64,000 nt of DNA from Nymphaea colorata (GCF_008831285.2 NC_045147.1:6540334-6604333), one strand, 5' to 3'; positions 1-13,243 are shown, counted from the stretch's first letter. A program made the numbers and translations. The notes: generated by a model from the letters alone, not told the origin.

Positions 1-768
1 CTTAGAAAAAGAAAAGAAAATAATAAATCACATAACACTACCTAATGTTTAGGTGAATAACCAATTGCTCCTTACCTTTTCAAAGTCAATAAATACACAT
101 GCAACTTTTGGAGTAAACTCTCAATGTGTTGCCTCACCAAAAGAAATAGATCAAAAATAGTATTTTTTCTCCAAATGATAAGATTATCTTTTTGATGAGA
201 TTTTTGAAAAATCGAGAGCTGGAATTTCTAGCACCACATCTGGCAAGTCTAATCAAAGCCTGCAAATTCAGCCTCCTCTTTGGAAAATAGTGATGAAGTC
301 CACCTGAATGAAAAAGTGAACTGGTGGTTATGGCGCTAGTTCTTTCTCATTTAGTTCACTAGAATCTTCTCCACTAACATAGCACCACGAAGCCAACACA
401 TTGTTGCTTGGCAGCAATGCCAAGGATGAGTAGAGGGTTCAATGTCGGCAGTGGGTGGGTTCTCTCCATCCATATGAGCTAAAGTTAGGGGTAGAGGAGA
501 TTATCTGTCTCCTCAATGATGCTTTTGTTGCCTATGGTTGCTCCCTCAAGTCAAAGGAGCAGTAGCCGCCAATTTCCCCCCACCCTTTTCACTACTTCCT
601 CTAGACCAGGGCCCGTCCTATTTGATGCTACCCTTGTTAGAGTTTCCACAATGGATGATGTATGGACCCTTCAGCCTTCTAAGCTGGATCATCAGAGGGG
701 TCTCTAGACTAGCTATTCACCAATCAGGTGGGGATCTCCATTCCAATACCATTGTATGATGCAGCAGT
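1..768. other. Flanking DNA, nothing recognised
   Basis: No conserved protein, RNA gene or clear repeat was recognised on either strand. Short open frames near 516-760 overlap each other in two frames and resemble no family I know, so they are not called. Confidence 0.4.
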
Positions 769-1199
769 TGTTAAGGAGTTTCAAATTCATATCTCCAGTC
801 TTTCAGGTCATAGAAAGTGCACAAAGGATACTTTTAAAAGAATAAATGCTTCAATTAATTAATTACTTCAAAAACTATGCATTGTGCAATAGAAGCTGTT
901 ACAATTCTATGGTCCCACCATAGTCAGATTGATCCTACTGATCACTAACCGCTTATTGTTTTCTTGTACATCAAGACAATAAGAAAATATCTCGTTCTAA
1001 GTATAAAAATAGTGCTAATGAATAAAAGACTTGTTCCATTCTTCCATCATCAAAGTGTGTGATACTTTGTTTGTCTCTATGCCTTGCCATGCTCTTCATC
1101 CCCTTGCATCTTAAATGCTCATTTCTACTTGAGCATTTGTAATGAATTCTACTAAGGTAAATTGCAAGTTCATCCATCTTTATAGCTTTGATTTGCACA
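769..1199 (+). repeat. Putative 5' LTR of outer Copia remnant
   Basis: The segment starts TGTTAAGG, ends TTTGCACA and is followed at once by a primer-binding-like site. A TATA-type box (GTATAAAAATAG, about 999-1010) sits where an LTR promoter would be. No second LTR copy was found downstream of 7330, so the boundaries rest only on the TG...CA ends and on position relative to the gag remnant. Confidence 0.3.
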
Positions 1200-1211
1200 T
1201 GGTATTAGAGA
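1200..1211 (+). other. Degenerate tRNA-Met primer binding site
   Basis: TGGTATTAGAGA differs at two positions from the TGGTATCAGAGC site complementary to the 3' end of initiator tRNA-Met used by plant Copia elements. It lies just upstream of the gag ATG at 1219. Confidence 0.4.
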
Positions 1212-1218
1212 GGTAATC

Positions 1219-1536
1219 ATGGCTTCAAGCAATACTTCTCAACCTGTCAACAACAAACCAAATAGAGGATCGAATGGATCATACACTTCCTTTGATCTTG
1301 TTGCTGAGTTCACAAATCCTTTCTACCTTCCCCACTCAGATAATCATAGGACAATTTTGGTTTCTCATAAATTGCCGAAAGACAACTATGTTACTTGGAG
1401 CAGAGCAATGACAATGGCTCTTGCCGCCAAAAACAAATTAGCGTTTATCAATGGAACACCTTTTCAACCTACTGAATCCTCTACAAAATACACCTTGTGG
1501 TATTGATGCAATAGCATGGCCTTGTCATGGATAATC
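1219..1536 (+). pseudogene. Copia gag, N-terminal part (interrupted)
   Basis: The reading frame from ATG 1219 shows the N-terminal Gag block of plant Ty1/copia elements: an NPFYLP-H-SDN motif at about residues 33-41, then VSHKLPKDNYVTWSRAM and ALAAKNKLAFINGT. An in-frame TGA follows TLWY at 1504. The matching block continues to 1536, where a minus-strand Copia element is inserted, and resumes at 6599. The pattern is that of the UBN2/Retrotran_gag_3 type capsid region of viral-like particles. With a stop and an insertion it cannot encode a full Gag. Pol domains of this outer element were not found. Confidence 0.7.
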
Positions 1537-1992
1537 TGTTTACTTAAGGAATGACCTGCCTGCATGTCCTCTTCTTGTGTTTCTATGAATGACACGAAAA
1601 TGTAGCACAAGAACAACACAACACACTAATCCACCACTTGGTTCTACAAGTGGTCACAAGGCATGACACAAGGCAGTAGAAATCTGAACACCCACAGCAA
1701 TAAAGTTTTGAGCATACTGAAAACCTCTCTCACACACGTTTAACCCACCCAAAGGGCTATATATATACATGACACACAAAAAAAATTGACAAAAACAAAT
1801 CACATGACTATTGGTCATTCCACTATGGTCATAATTGACATATGCATTAAAAACAAAAACTGAAAATTAAAGTAGGACTAGCTGAATCGGCACTTGTCAT
1901 ATGCATGATGGAGTTGTTGGGGAACCCAAAAGTTGGATGCTTCAACTTCTTCATAAAGACAGTTACACATTTCTTTACATTAACTTTCATCA
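1537..1992 (-). repeat. 3' LTR of nested Copia
   Basis: The partner of 6134-6593, with intact TG...CA ends. It abuts the polypurine tract on one side and the TAATC target duplication on the other. Confidence 0.88.
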
Positions 1993-2001
1993 CTCTCCCT
2001 T
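1993..2001 (-). other. Polypurine tract of nested Copia
   Basis: The minus strand reads AAGGGAGAG directly before the 3' LTR, the expected plus-strand primer. Confidence 0.8.
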
Positions 2002-2762
2002 AATGCAAAGTTTGAGATACCAAGGTGAGACCGAAACTTCACAAATTTTGGGTATGAAAATGCCTTAGTAAACTCATCTGCAACTTGCTCATTGGTTGAG
2101 CAATACTTCAACATGATTTGACCTTTACCAATAATTTCAGGAATGAAATGATGACGAAGTTCAATATGTTTTGTCTGTCCATGGTAAATCAGATTTCTTG
2201 TCATTACTATAGTTGTCTTGCTGTCACAATGGATTGGGGTTCCTTGAGTTTGACTTCAACCAAGATCTTTCAAAACTTGACACATCCAAATTGTCTGACA
2301 AGTAGCTACAGATGCAGCAATGTACTCTGCTTATGAAGATGATAATGCCATCGTACTTTTCTTCTTTGAACACCATGATATAGCACTTGATCCAAGTGTA
2401 AAAACATAGTCATTTGTACTCCTTCGATCATCTACACCTCCTACCCAATCACTATCAGTATAACCAAGTAAGTTAAAAGAAACATCTCATTTATACCAAA
2501 TTCCATATTCAGTTGTTTCACAGATGTAGTGCAAAAAACGTTTTGCTGCCCCCAAATGGTGCAATGATGGCTTGTGCATGAACATGATTACCAAGCTGAC
2601 AGCAAATAAAATATCTAGACGTATATGAGTCAAATATGACAAGCCACCAACTAGACCTCTAAACAATGTTTCATTGGCCTTAGCAGTCCCACCAAACAAA
2701 GTCAATTTTTCACATGCGTTCATGGGAGTAGAAAATGACTTGCAATCTAACATATTATACAT
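1993..2762 (-). pseudogene. Nested Copia RT end and RNase H
   Basis: The frame 2762-2487 (SFSTPMNACEKL, then LVGGLSYLTHIRLDILFAV and AAKRFLHYI) is the RT/RNase H junction. The frame 2204-1980 (HIELRHHFI, then KYCSTNEQVADEFTKAF) is the RNase H C-terminus. Its stop lies inside the 3' LTR, so the last codons overlap the LTR. The middle is frameshifted. Confidence 0.82.
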
Positions 2763-3420
2763 CTAAAGTAGGTTTAATGCATATTTTTCTTGAGAGATAA
2801 AAATGTCATTATTTGTTTGGACAACCTGATGACCAAGGAAGAAATGCAATAAACCCAAATCTGACATTTGGAACTCACTTATCATACTTTTCTTGAATTT
2901 TTGAATGAGCACATCACTTGATCCTATGTAGATAATGTCATCTACATAAACACAGGCCACAAGCATGTCAATACCTTTATTTTTCAAGTATAATGTGGGT
3001 TCACTCTCACAATGTCAAAACCTATTTCTATGAAGATATGTGTCAAGCCTCCTATACTATGCTCTTCGTGCTTGCTTGAGGCCACAAAGGGCATTTTTCA
3101 ACTTATACACTTTCTTCTTTTGTCCACTTATGACAAAGCCCTGTGGTTGATGTACATATATATCTTCTTCTAAAGCATCATTCAAAAAGCATATTTGACA
3201 TCAAATTGAAATACCTTCCATTTTAAGTGAGCTACTAGTGTCAATACTAGTCTAATAGCCTCAAAATGAGCAACAGGAGAAAAAGTTTCAAAATAATCAA
3301 TGCCATATTTTTATATATACCTTCTGACGACTAGTCTGGACTTGTATTTTTACACACCTCCATCGACATTATACTTTAATTTATAAACTCATTTCACACT
3401 TATAGGTTCCTTCTTTGTGA
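2763..3420 (-). pseudogene. Nested Copia reverse transcriptase
   Basis: The frame below 2987 shows the RT catalytic motif in CVYVDDIIYIGSS (YVDD), followed by SEFQMSDLGLLHFFLGHQV, conserved in plant Copia. The part above 2987 is present only as broken frames to about 3420. Confidence 0.85.
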
Positions 3421-3734
3421 CAAGTCTATAAGCTGTCATGTATCATTTCTCTTAATTGTAATGATCTCTTCTTGCGTTGTTTTTTCCTGTTCTTCTTTAC
3501 CACATGCTTCCTTATAGCATGATGGTTCAATTATCGTAAAAGCAAATTAACAAGAAGCATATATGTCATGTAGAAATCGTACCTTTTTTTGGTGGAGAAA
3601 ATCCATCTATAATTATTTTGGCATCTTCTTCATGATCTGAATTGGCCTCTTTTGAATGAGTAGCACTTGACGATGACGCATGTGAGTGAGAAGTTGATTC
3701 AACAAATGGGATATATTGATCTTCTATTGTTGTC

Positions 3735-4586
3735 TACTCCCATGAACCATTCTCATCAAAGATGATATCATGCTGAATTATTAAAGACTTTGTTACTAGA
3801 TTGTATAGTCTATAACCTTTTGATTTATTACTATAACCCACAAAAATACATTTCCCACTTTTTTTATCCATTTTGTCTTGACTACTACAATCAAGCAAGG
3901 AGTATGCAATGCATTCAAAAACTTTTAAATTACTTACATCAGGGCTTTTTTTTTCACTGTGTTTCGTATAGAGTCATATTACAAACTGCTGTAGTTGGTG
4001 ATATGTTGAAAAAATACACAGTTGTAGCCACTACTTCAGCCCAAAACTCATTGAGAAGATGCTTTTTATTCAACATGCTACGAGTCATCTCTACCATTGT
4101 GTGGTTCTTTCTTTTAGCAACTCCATTTTGCTATGGAGTTTTTCTTACCATTAACTATTTACGTATACCATGTACTTTGCAGAAATTGTCAAAATCATTT
4201 GACAAAAATTCTCCCCCTCTGTCAGTATGAAATATTTTTATAGGCTTCTCACATTCTTTTTCCACAAATACTTTAAATTTCTTGAATTTTTCAAAGGCTT
4301 CATATTTTTGAACAAGAAAAAACACCCAACTCATGCAAGAAAAATTATCAGTGAATAGTAAAAAATATCTACTAGTATTCGTAGATGGAGTTCTTGTTGG
4401 CCTACAAATGTCAGCATGCACTAATTTTAAAGGAGCTTTCACTCTCCATGCTTTCTCAACTGAAAATGGAAGGCGATATTGTTTTCCATACACACGTGCT
4501 TCACAAATATCTTCATTAATGGTAAGACGAGGTAAACCAACAACTAATTTTTTTTGCCCCAATAACTTTAGTCCATTGTAGTGCAA
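3735..4586 (-). pseudogene. Nested Copia integrase and linker
   Basis: The frame 4586-4155 carries the integrase core: LVHADICRP with the first catalytic Asp, the RYFLLFTDNFSCMSWVFFL block, and FHTDRGGEFLSNDF with the second catalytic Asp. Downstream, to about 3735, a broken frame still reads KCIFVGYSNKSKGYRLYN, the typical integrase C-terminal linker. Frameshifts remove the continuous region with the catalytic Glu. Confidence 0.8.
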
Positions 4587-4762
4587 GTGTCCATATCTTA
4601 AGTGTCATAACTTAGATACTTTATTCATGTCTGCAACTAAGGCATATGCATGAAAGTGTGAAAGCTCGATTGAAAATATTTTGTTCTTTGTCATGTGCAC
4701 TACCAAAGGTGGCATGTTAGAACATTTCCTTTTGATTTCACATATATCATCATGAAATGAAA

Positions 4763-5080
4763 TCAAATACATTTTCGTGTTAACTGTCTAACACTTTGCA
4801 AGTTATATGCTAATCCAGGTATATAGTAAACATCATGTACCAACCTTTTAGTACCACCTTTAATTGGTATCTCAATTGTGCATTTACCATCAATTTTCAC
4901 ATTTTTATTGTCTCCAAGTCGAACTTGTTGTTTCACTGATTCATCAATATGACAAAACAATTCTTTCTTTCGTGTCATATAATTGCTGCATCCACTATCC
5001 AAAAACCATACATGATCAATATTTTCTTTTGACTCTTTATGAGTAAAAAACAAGTTACCATCTTCTTCTTTTTCTTCCAC
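4763..5080 (-). pseudogene. Nested Copia protease region
   Basis: The 105-residue frame holds VWFLDSGCSNYMT, the DSG active-site motif of the Copia aspartic protease, which cuts the Gag-Pol polyprotein. It is followed by VRLGDNKNVKIDGK and VYYIPGLAYNLQSVRQL, conserved in this domain. The frame ends at a stop before the GAG-pre-integrase block. Confidence 0.85.
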
Positions 5081-5099
5081 TACATTAGCTTGTTGTTTT

Positions 5100-6024
5100 G
5101 CTTTATCCCAGCAGTATGCTTCAGTATGACTATTTCTTTTGCAAAAAACACAATACTTGTTTTTGTGGCCATGTTTTTTATTTTCTGTGTCACTTCCTTC
5201 TAACTTGTTTTTGCCTGCCTCAAATCTTTCTCATCCACGTACATGATAGCTACTTCTACCTCGCCCGTGACTTGCATTCTTTCATACAGTTGCTCCCTTT
5301 CTTTCTGTGCTAAAGTCATCCAACTTGACTTGGGTTTGGAATGTTTGTTCTACACTTTTCTCAGTTGACTAGTTCATTTTTTGTTCATGGGCTAAAAGAG
5401 AACCCAGTAATTCATTAGTAGAGTATGCAGTCAAATCCTTAGACTTTTTTATAGTCATAACCCCATGATCAAATTTAGGCAGTAAACTCCTCAATATTTT
5501 TTCTATAATTTTCTAGTTACTAACAACCTCTTCAAAGGTTTTCATCTTATTTATAATTATGAAAGCTCTTGAAAAAAATTCTTAGACTAATTCATTATTT
5601 TTCATAAACAATGTCTCAAAGTACAAAGAGTTTGGAGTTTCACTATTATTACCTGTTTATCACTATGATATTCTTGCTTGAGAATAGTCCATGCTTCATT
5701 TAAATTAGTAGCACCAGCAATTTGAGTAAAGATAGTCTCACTTACAACTTGTTGAAGAACAAGTAAAGCTTTTAAATCCTTCTTTCATTGCTCTATTGAT
5801 TCAATTGTCTTTTCTCCTTGTTTGGAGTTCTTTGCACTTTCTATATAGTCATTTTCGACTAGATCCCAAAGATCTTGTGACAAAAAGAAAGTCTTCATTT
5901 TTATGCTCCAAAATCCATAATTATCTCCATTAAATATAGGTATTAGTGATTGAAAAATATTTAAAGTAGTGATGTCATTAGCCGTAATGAACAAAAAATT
6001 TTCCACAGAAATTTTGTCGAACAA
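5100..6024 (-). pseudogene. Nested Copia gag
   Basis: The minus-strand frame from 6024 contains FNGDNYGFWSIKMKTFFLSQ and DLWDLVEN, hallmark N-terminal Gag motifs of plant Copia. A zinc knuckle CVFCKRNSHTEAYC (C-x2-C-x4-H-x4-C) lies near 5110-5155. Stops and frameshifts separate the two ends. Confidence 0.75.
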
Positions 6025-6120
6025 GTTATGTGCAGATCAATTTTACCTTGCAGGATTCTCTTTTGCACTTTTACCAGCAATCACGATAACACAATGATAC
6101 TTAGAAAGGATCAACCTCGA

Positions 6121-6132
6121 GCTCTGATACCA
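6121..6132 (-). other. Primer binding site (tRNA-Met) of nested Copia
   Basis: The minus strand reads TGGTATCAGAGC, the exact Copia primer site, one base inside the 5' LTR. Confidence 0.9.
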
Positions 6133-6133
6133 C

Positions 6134-6593
6134 TATTTTCTTAAGGAATGACCTGCCTGCATCGTCCTCTTCTTGTGTTCCTATGAATGACACAAAAATA
6201 TAGCACAAGAACAACACAACACACTAACCCACCATTTGTTTCTACAAGTGGTCACAAGGCATGACATAAGGCAGCAGAAATCTGAACACACACGGCAATA
6301 AAATTTTGAGCACACTGAAAGCCTCTCTCACACACTTTTAACCCACCCAAAGGGCTATATATATACATGACACACACAAAAAAAAACTGACAAAAATAAA
6401 TCACACGACTATTGGAGATTCCACTATGGCCATAATTGACATATGCATTAAAAACAAAAACTGAAAATTAATGTAGGACAAGCTGAAGAGGCACTTGTCA
6501 TGCGCATGATAGGGTTGTTTGGGAACCCAAAAGTTGGACACTTCAACTTCTTCATAAATACTGTTGCACGTTCCTTTGCATTAACTTTCATCA
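6134..6593 (-). repeat. 5' LTR of nested Copia
   Basis: In element orientation it begins TGATGAAAGTTAATGC at 6593 and ends beside the primer binding site. The terminal CA has decayed to TA here but is intact in the other copy. It is 460 bp, against 456 bp for the partner. Confidence 0.88.
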
Positions 6594-6598
6594 TAATC

Positions 6599-7323
6599 AA
6601 CTCGTTGTCTTGAGAAATTGCCGACAATATTATTCATGTATCCATTGCATGGGAAGTCTGGATTGATTTATGTGACAAATTTTCACAAAGCTCTGCACCA
6701 AGAAAATTTCAAATCAAAACAATGATTGCTAGATTGATGCAGGAATCCATGTCAGTCCCACTTAATACACTAAGTTGAAGGCTTTCTAAGATGAGATTGC
6801 CTTATATGATCTTTTACCAGTATGTTCTTGTGGAGCGATGAAAATTATTTCTGAGAAACAGCAAGAGGAAAGAGGAACATATTATCAAGTTCCTCATGGT
6901 TCTTAATGAATCATGCAACACAATTAGGAGGTCAAATCTTGTTGACTGAGCTACTTCTCTTGGTAACCAAGGTTTATGTGTTTGTCCTTCAAGAAGAAAA
7001 ACACAAAGAGGCACAACTTCAACCCTTGGCACAGCCTTTCAGTTTTGTTATTCAAAGTTCATATTAGAAGAATCTGAGAATTCTCTATTGGAACAGAAAC
7101 GTTAAGAAAATAGCATGCACTTATTGCCAAATGCAAGGACATACCCATAAAAAGTGCTTCAAACTAAATGGATATCCACTAAAAAACTAGAAAGAGTGCA
7201 GGTTGCAGCAGCAAATGCTATGAAAGACGGAAGCCAAAGAGGACCAATCAAAGCCTTTGTTGTTGTTGTGAGCAAAGAAACTAGTCAAGAAACTATGCCT
7301 ATTCTGACAATAGAAGAATACTG
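6599..7323 (+). pseudogene. Copia gag, C-terminal part with zinc knuckle
   Basis: This continues the gag frame broken at 1536. A run reading NSLS-stop-EIADNIIH is followed by AWEVWIDLCDKFSQ and a KFQIKTMIARLMQESMSV block, the usual order in Copia Gag. Farther on, near 7110-7185, is a CCHC zinc knuckle (CTYCQMQGHTHKKC, C-x2-C-x4-H-x4-C) followed by FKLNGYP, which binds the genomic RNA in live elements. Several frameshifts and stops lie between the blocks. Protease, integrase and reverse transcriptase are absent after 7323, so the outer element is a truncated relic. Confidence 0.65.
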
Positions 7324-10300
7324 ACAACTATATATTTTTCGAGGTTTTTTTTATTCATTTGTTGTCCAACTAGCTTTTTGTACGTATGTTGCAAAAATTA
7401 GATGGAAGAAATAGCCCCAATTTTGTGGCGTCATAATTCAAGATCTGAGTCAAGTTTCTTGAATCAATAAATTAGATTTTTTTTTCTTTAGTCAAAACTA
7501 GAGGCATCTACTAATGATGGTTTCACGTGGGATTTTGCCATTTAAGCGTTTGCATTGAACCAAGGGTATTGTTTATCTCTAATGGAGGGCATTTACATCG
7601 TTATAATGATGCACAGACCGTTTATGCCTCTCTAATTCAAGGGCATTTACGCCTCTGTAATAACAACCACATCCGGCATGAGGGCAATGCAGTACTTGAT
7701 AGTGGAAGGCAATGTTGTTGTATTCCTAAAGACATTATTATTTCAGTTTCAAACGTGCCAAAGTAAATTGTTACTTTCAAGCTCTCGACTTGCCCCCACC
7801 CCATGAGTGGTAAAGCCAGGATGCTTTTATAAGGGGGCAACATATAATTTTTAAAATTGTTACTCAAGCCAAAGTAAAATTTTTATGAACATTATATAGT
7901 AAAATTTAATTTTTCAATAATCCATGGCCCTGGACAGCTTCCCTGGCTCTATTGCTCACAACCTCGTATGTTCAGTGCCGAGCATGCTCTTTTTTGTACG
8001 GGGTCCAAAATGGTTGAACCGATAGAGACCAACCTTTGGCTAAAAATGAACTACATGCCAATGACATCGGAGCTAGGATATTTCACTACTCCAATCTCAG
8101 TCCAACAGTTCAAGTACATGTGCGCCTATAACTTGCAGCTCAAAAAATTAGAGGAATTTTCATGATGATGCTTTTCTTATAGAAACATATCCAAACATTC
8201 TTCACAATTGGAAAAATTCATCCTTTCAATCCAATCCAACTTGTCTATTTTAGTTTAAAATAACAAAAAAGAAGGTCTTGTAAAAGAACAAAAAACAAGG
8301 ATGGTCGACAATATTTTAGTCCTTGTGTTAAGGATCTTGTACCATTACAAAAATTATATAGTTAAGTTAGTCAATAGCAATTTTTTTTTTTTTACAAATA
8401 CTGATTGTATCTCATAAAAGTATTTGACAAAGTCAATAAAAAAAGTGTTCTTCATATGTAAATTAATACGTAGTTGGTTGGACTAGCAAGCCAGTGAAAA
8501 TATGGTCATCAGTTTGATTCTCATAGGTGCTACTCATCTAGAATACAAATAGTCTATGTGTAACAGTTTAGTTGATAGGTGTATCAGTGCCCACCCATAT
8601 CTCAAAGCAGTCATGGATCCCTGGGCAGGGGAAAGGTGGAGAGACTTTCAACCTCTTCAGGGTATCTTCCCCTAACTATGTGAATCAATTAACTTTAGAG
8701 TAGTTTTGGACCCTAGGAGAAAGGGGAAAGGAAGAGGGGTTTTAGCCCCATTGATGTATCTCTCTTGATCATATGAATCAATTAACTTTGGCTAATGGAC
8801 ATGTTTAGAACAGAAACCAAACAATTGGTAACTTGAATTTTTGTCAGTACTTTTTAAAACAAGAGATTATTCATTTTAAATCTAAGATTAATGTTGTATG
8901 AAGTGGTAAACTACTTAGAGTGTGTTTGGCAACCCACCAAAATGAGGTTTGGGTAAAGAATAAAGAATATATATCCTTGTACATTTGTTTGATATAATCA
9001 AACAAAAAGTTTCTAAAATGTTAACCATATTGCTGCCAATTAAAATGTGGATTTCCATATTCTTATGAATTTTTCTATAACTACTGTGTTTCTTGGATTA
9101 AGATAGATAGCTGCACTTTAATGCAAGGATGTGCTTTGGTACATAGTCGATATTGTGTTTTTTATCAAATCCATAAATAAGTTGGAACAAGGCGGGAGAT
9201 AGGCCTACCTTGGTTTCACACATTGACTTGAAAAACTTATAGACATGATAAGCCTGGCATGATTCGAAGCCAGACCAGCAGTCTGTTTTATGGTAGGTCA
9301 ACCAAGTAATTTGCTTTTTGCTTGTTCCAAGTTATTCAAGGTTGTGGTAGTTCTGCTAACATGCACTTAGGTACTTTCCCTATTCAGAAAATGGTCCTAG
9401 AATGGTCGGCTTGGACAGAAAATATGGGTTATGGAATAATCTATAGCTGATGCTAGAATATTAGCTGAACTTCTACACAACCAAAGTTTGGTTTTTTGCC
9501 AATTCTAATGGGTAATGTCACTTAACCACTTACTAGACTCATACATAACATGATCATTAGTCTGTTGTGTCTGACAATTTCTATACGGTGCCCACTCTGC
9601 CTCAAAGTAGTTTTAAAATGCAAGTTCCATATCCTATTGACACACAAAGCGATATTTTATTGCAACTTGTATACTGCATAATTATATTCAAATAAATAGG
9701 ATTGATGATTGGATATCTAGATATTATTGGGAAAATTGGATTCCACCACAAACACATGATGTTCAACCTTGTCAAGAACATCCAGCTGATCACATGTCTA
9801 AATGTGCATAGCATGATGCAATGAAAACATTTAGAAATTCAGTTGCAAAGTTGATATGGGTGATTATGTTAATGGAAGAGATAGATATTGATGATGGATA
9901 ATGCATAAGTTTTTTCTCATTTTCCTTAGCAGCTCTTGTATAGCAAGAAAACTATAATTTATTTTCAAATTTCATGTTCATGATAGTAATGCAATTCAAT
10001 TTATTGTATACTGAAGGTCATGTGAAGATGATTGCTTGACGAAGATACTATGTTGAAAAAAGATACTATGATAGTGTTTCATAGATTGCAAGCAGGGTAT
10101 CGAGTGTTATATTTTCTTACTATAATAGTGATGGTTTGTATGAGCACATATTTTTGGACTTCATTTACATTTTATATGTGTGGTTTGTATTGACTCATAT
10201 ATACAGATTTGATGGGGTTTGATATGCGCTATTTGTTTGGTATGGCCTTATATTTTTAGGGTGCCACATTCATAAGATGAATCCAGAAATCCGTCGCACA

Positions 10301-11825
10301 CATAAATCTTATTGGAATAAACATCTATTTGATTATAGTTGGTTGCGAATATATTGCAAAACTTATAGTTGATGATTTTCCTTCAATTACTATTCATCTA
10401 TGATTATGTGGTTGTTGTAGAATGAAGAAGCTTCTTACTAGGCATGTGTAAGGGGACACAGTTGAGCCTCTTGCAAGGTGGATAGGATTTGCAAGTGCAT
10501 CTCCATCTACTATAACCATTAGAAAGAAAATTGTTTGCATCATCTTACCAAGTGCAAGGCTTTAGCCACTCTCCATAGAGCTTCACAGGCATCAATGCTT
10601 TCATCATCATCACAAAAAAACAATAATATCCATAGTTTGCACCTTCCCTTTTGACATCCTTATTTTACTCTTCAACTTCCTCCATAGTTGTATTACTTGC
10701 GCAGGTTCAATCAATTAAGCAAGACTTTGTTTCTGTGAGTATTATTTATCATTAGGAGGGGAACTACTTTATTTGTAAGACCCAACATTTTTCCTTTTTC
10801 TTAATTATTGCAAACTTTAATATGGGTGTAGGCTAATTCATTTATATAAAACTGGTAGATTCAAATAACTGTTAAGTATAGTTGAAACTGTCAAATATGT
10901 CATAAAGAGGTGCAATTATGAAAAATTAAAGAGGCCCAATTAATATATGCATGGCTAGAGGTAGTAACTGAAGATGTTAAATGAGAACTTAAGGAAGATT
11001 GAGGGCAGCTGAGAAGCCATTCTTGGAAAATTCATAATCAAGTGTTGCTGCTCATGTGTTAGCCTTATTTAACTATATAATGCAGCATTTTAGGTTCCTA
11101 TTCTCTGCATCCATAGAGGGAAGGCCTCAGCAACTAGAAATTGGGGAAGAGTGGGAGATAATTCTTGTTTTTTTTGTATCTTGGGGTGAAGATCAAGAGC
11201 TAATAGGGATTGGTTTACGTGTTTGTCATCCCAGCCTTGGAGGATCTAAGAAGCTAGGGAGCTACCAGTCGAAACAAGGGGTTGTACAGTATGTAGGTGT
11301 ATATATATAATGCATGAAGAATTCTATTTGGTGGGGCAAGCTGTGATATGAAATTATATATGTAAACGTACGTTTTGCAAGGGAATCATGCTAGACTGCC
11401 TTGGAACGACAGCCTGCTAGTGGATTGAATTGACTGCACCTTGGACAGTAACAAGGTATGGGAGTATTCAGATGTATATGCAGCATGTAGTCCATGTCTG
11501 TTATGCTTACGGGAATATAGATGTATAAAAGTAAATATGTATTGTGTATACAAGTAAGAAGTAGGTTGTCAGTTTGAAAGTGCTAGTATGCATTACATGA
11601 TAATTGAAGGTTGAGCATGATTATAGAATTGCTCCTAGATTTTAGAATATGATCAGATTTAGTAAGGAAGCATATTGCATGGTCAACTTTATGACAGATG
11701 GTGAATGAGTGGGTGTTGTGACATGACGATAACCCAATTTCAGAAGTGCATAAACAGATATTTCAGTAGCCTGTGTCGCTTAATAGTAAACTCAGCAGGA
11801 AAACTCTTGTTCTTATTAAAGGTCT

Positions 11826-11838
11826 ACGTGTGTGTGTG

Positions 11839-11874
<36 letters not shown>

Positions 11875-11875
11875 G
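11826..11875. repeat. (TG)n(TA)n compound microsatellite
   Basis: About ten TG units run directly into about thirteen TA units. Confidence 0.95.
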
Positions 11876-13243
11876 TGAGATGTGTGTTTTGGTAGCTGGA
11901 CTGAATACAAACATTCATGCATGTTGAAATGACATGAATAACAACTATGGCAAGTTCCTTCATGAATGGGCCTGGTGATAATAAAAGTTGCATAAGTATA
12001 TTTGAGTGAATTAGTATAAGCATGATAGATCAAGACTATTTCTTAGTTATTATGTTTCTGCCCTATCCTTGTAAACATCTCATGCATTATGTTAATGTAT
12101 AATTCATAACAGAATGCAGAAAAAGAAAAGGAAGGCAGTCTTATATTTACATTACACTAGACCTATGCAAATGTACGGTTGAAACAAGGTCTATATAGTA
12201 TGGGGCTACTTTGTACTCTATGAATGTCACTCAGTTTGTAGTTATTAATACTAGATATGTAGGAGAATATTTGATCATGATAGAAGCACGCAACTCTTAT
12301 ATTACATAATAACACATAACAAAACCCAATCTGATCTAGGTAATGGGATTCTGAGATATTAATTTGTCCTCTGCTGACATGATGGGCAACTGTGAGTAGC
12401 TTTACAGGATTAGAAAGGTTGGGAAAAAACAATCATTTGGTGAATCCACAGATATGATTAAAGAACAGAATGATTCCCATGTTATCTATGAATTAGCCAA
12501 AAGAAATAAGCGGAACAAATCCAAAGAGCTAGAATAGCCCTTTTGGTTAAGGTTAGCTTATGAATGTTATCAAAGGAATCATCGTTTGGTTATACAAAAA
12601 TTCATTCAATGAGTAAAGCTAACAAGATCTACAGGACACGCAATGAAAATAAAAGCAAATAGAAGCTAATTGAAGTTTGCAATCAAACTTCTTAATAATT
12701 GGTTGAGACTCTTGGCTGAAACTACCAAGCTCCCAAGTAGTCAAGTTATTATTGTAGGGTGTATGCAGTATGTGGTGGAAGGGAAAAAAACTGTAGGGAA
12801 GGTGGTTTCAGAGATTAGTGTAGCAGACTTGGGCATGTGTTTCTTCCTACTAATAGACCGAAGAAAAAAAAAGAGATAACCATGAATATGAGGGCAGGAT
12901 GTTGAGAGCAACTGCTGAGAACAAAGAAATTCCTATAGAGGTGGGAACTAAAAATATCTATAGATGTAATAAACAATAATATATAAATCCTACTGTTCTT
13001 AAACAAAGCGTTGAGGTAATTCAAATGTAGCTATCTGTCTTGTATGAAGTCAGACCCAGTTAAAAAGTTATTGTGAGTAATAGGAGTGCCTCTTGGGCCT
13101 AGGATTGAGACTAATGATAAATATAGGTTAATTCCTTCTGTGCTTAAATGCAAATAGTCATGCACTCTAGTATGAACAGATTGTTAGGGGTCGACAGTTT
13201 GAATATTAAGTATAAAGCCATGGTGTGGTGAGGTTCAGCCATA

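Larger units (their letters stand above)
1537..6593 (-). mobile_element. Nested Ty1/copia retrotransposon, complete ends
   Basis: A complete LTR element on the minus strand sits inside the outer gag. It has matched LTRs (6134-6593 and 1537-1992), a tRNA-Met primer binding site next to the 5' LTR, a polypurine tract next to the 3' LTR, and the 5-bp target duplication TAATC at 1532-1536 and 6594-6598. Domain order on the minus strand is gag, zinc knuckle, protease, integrase, RT and RNase H, which is Ty1/copia order. Counting by eye, the LTRs differ at roughly 8 in 100 positions. The coding region is broken by many stops and frameshifts, so the element is old and cannot move on its own. Confidence 0.92.

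Noticed and set aside
8505-8560. Stretch resembling a tRNA T-arm (GTTTGATTCTCAT)
   Set aside because: No acceptor stem or anticodon arm can be built around it; no tRNA genes were found.
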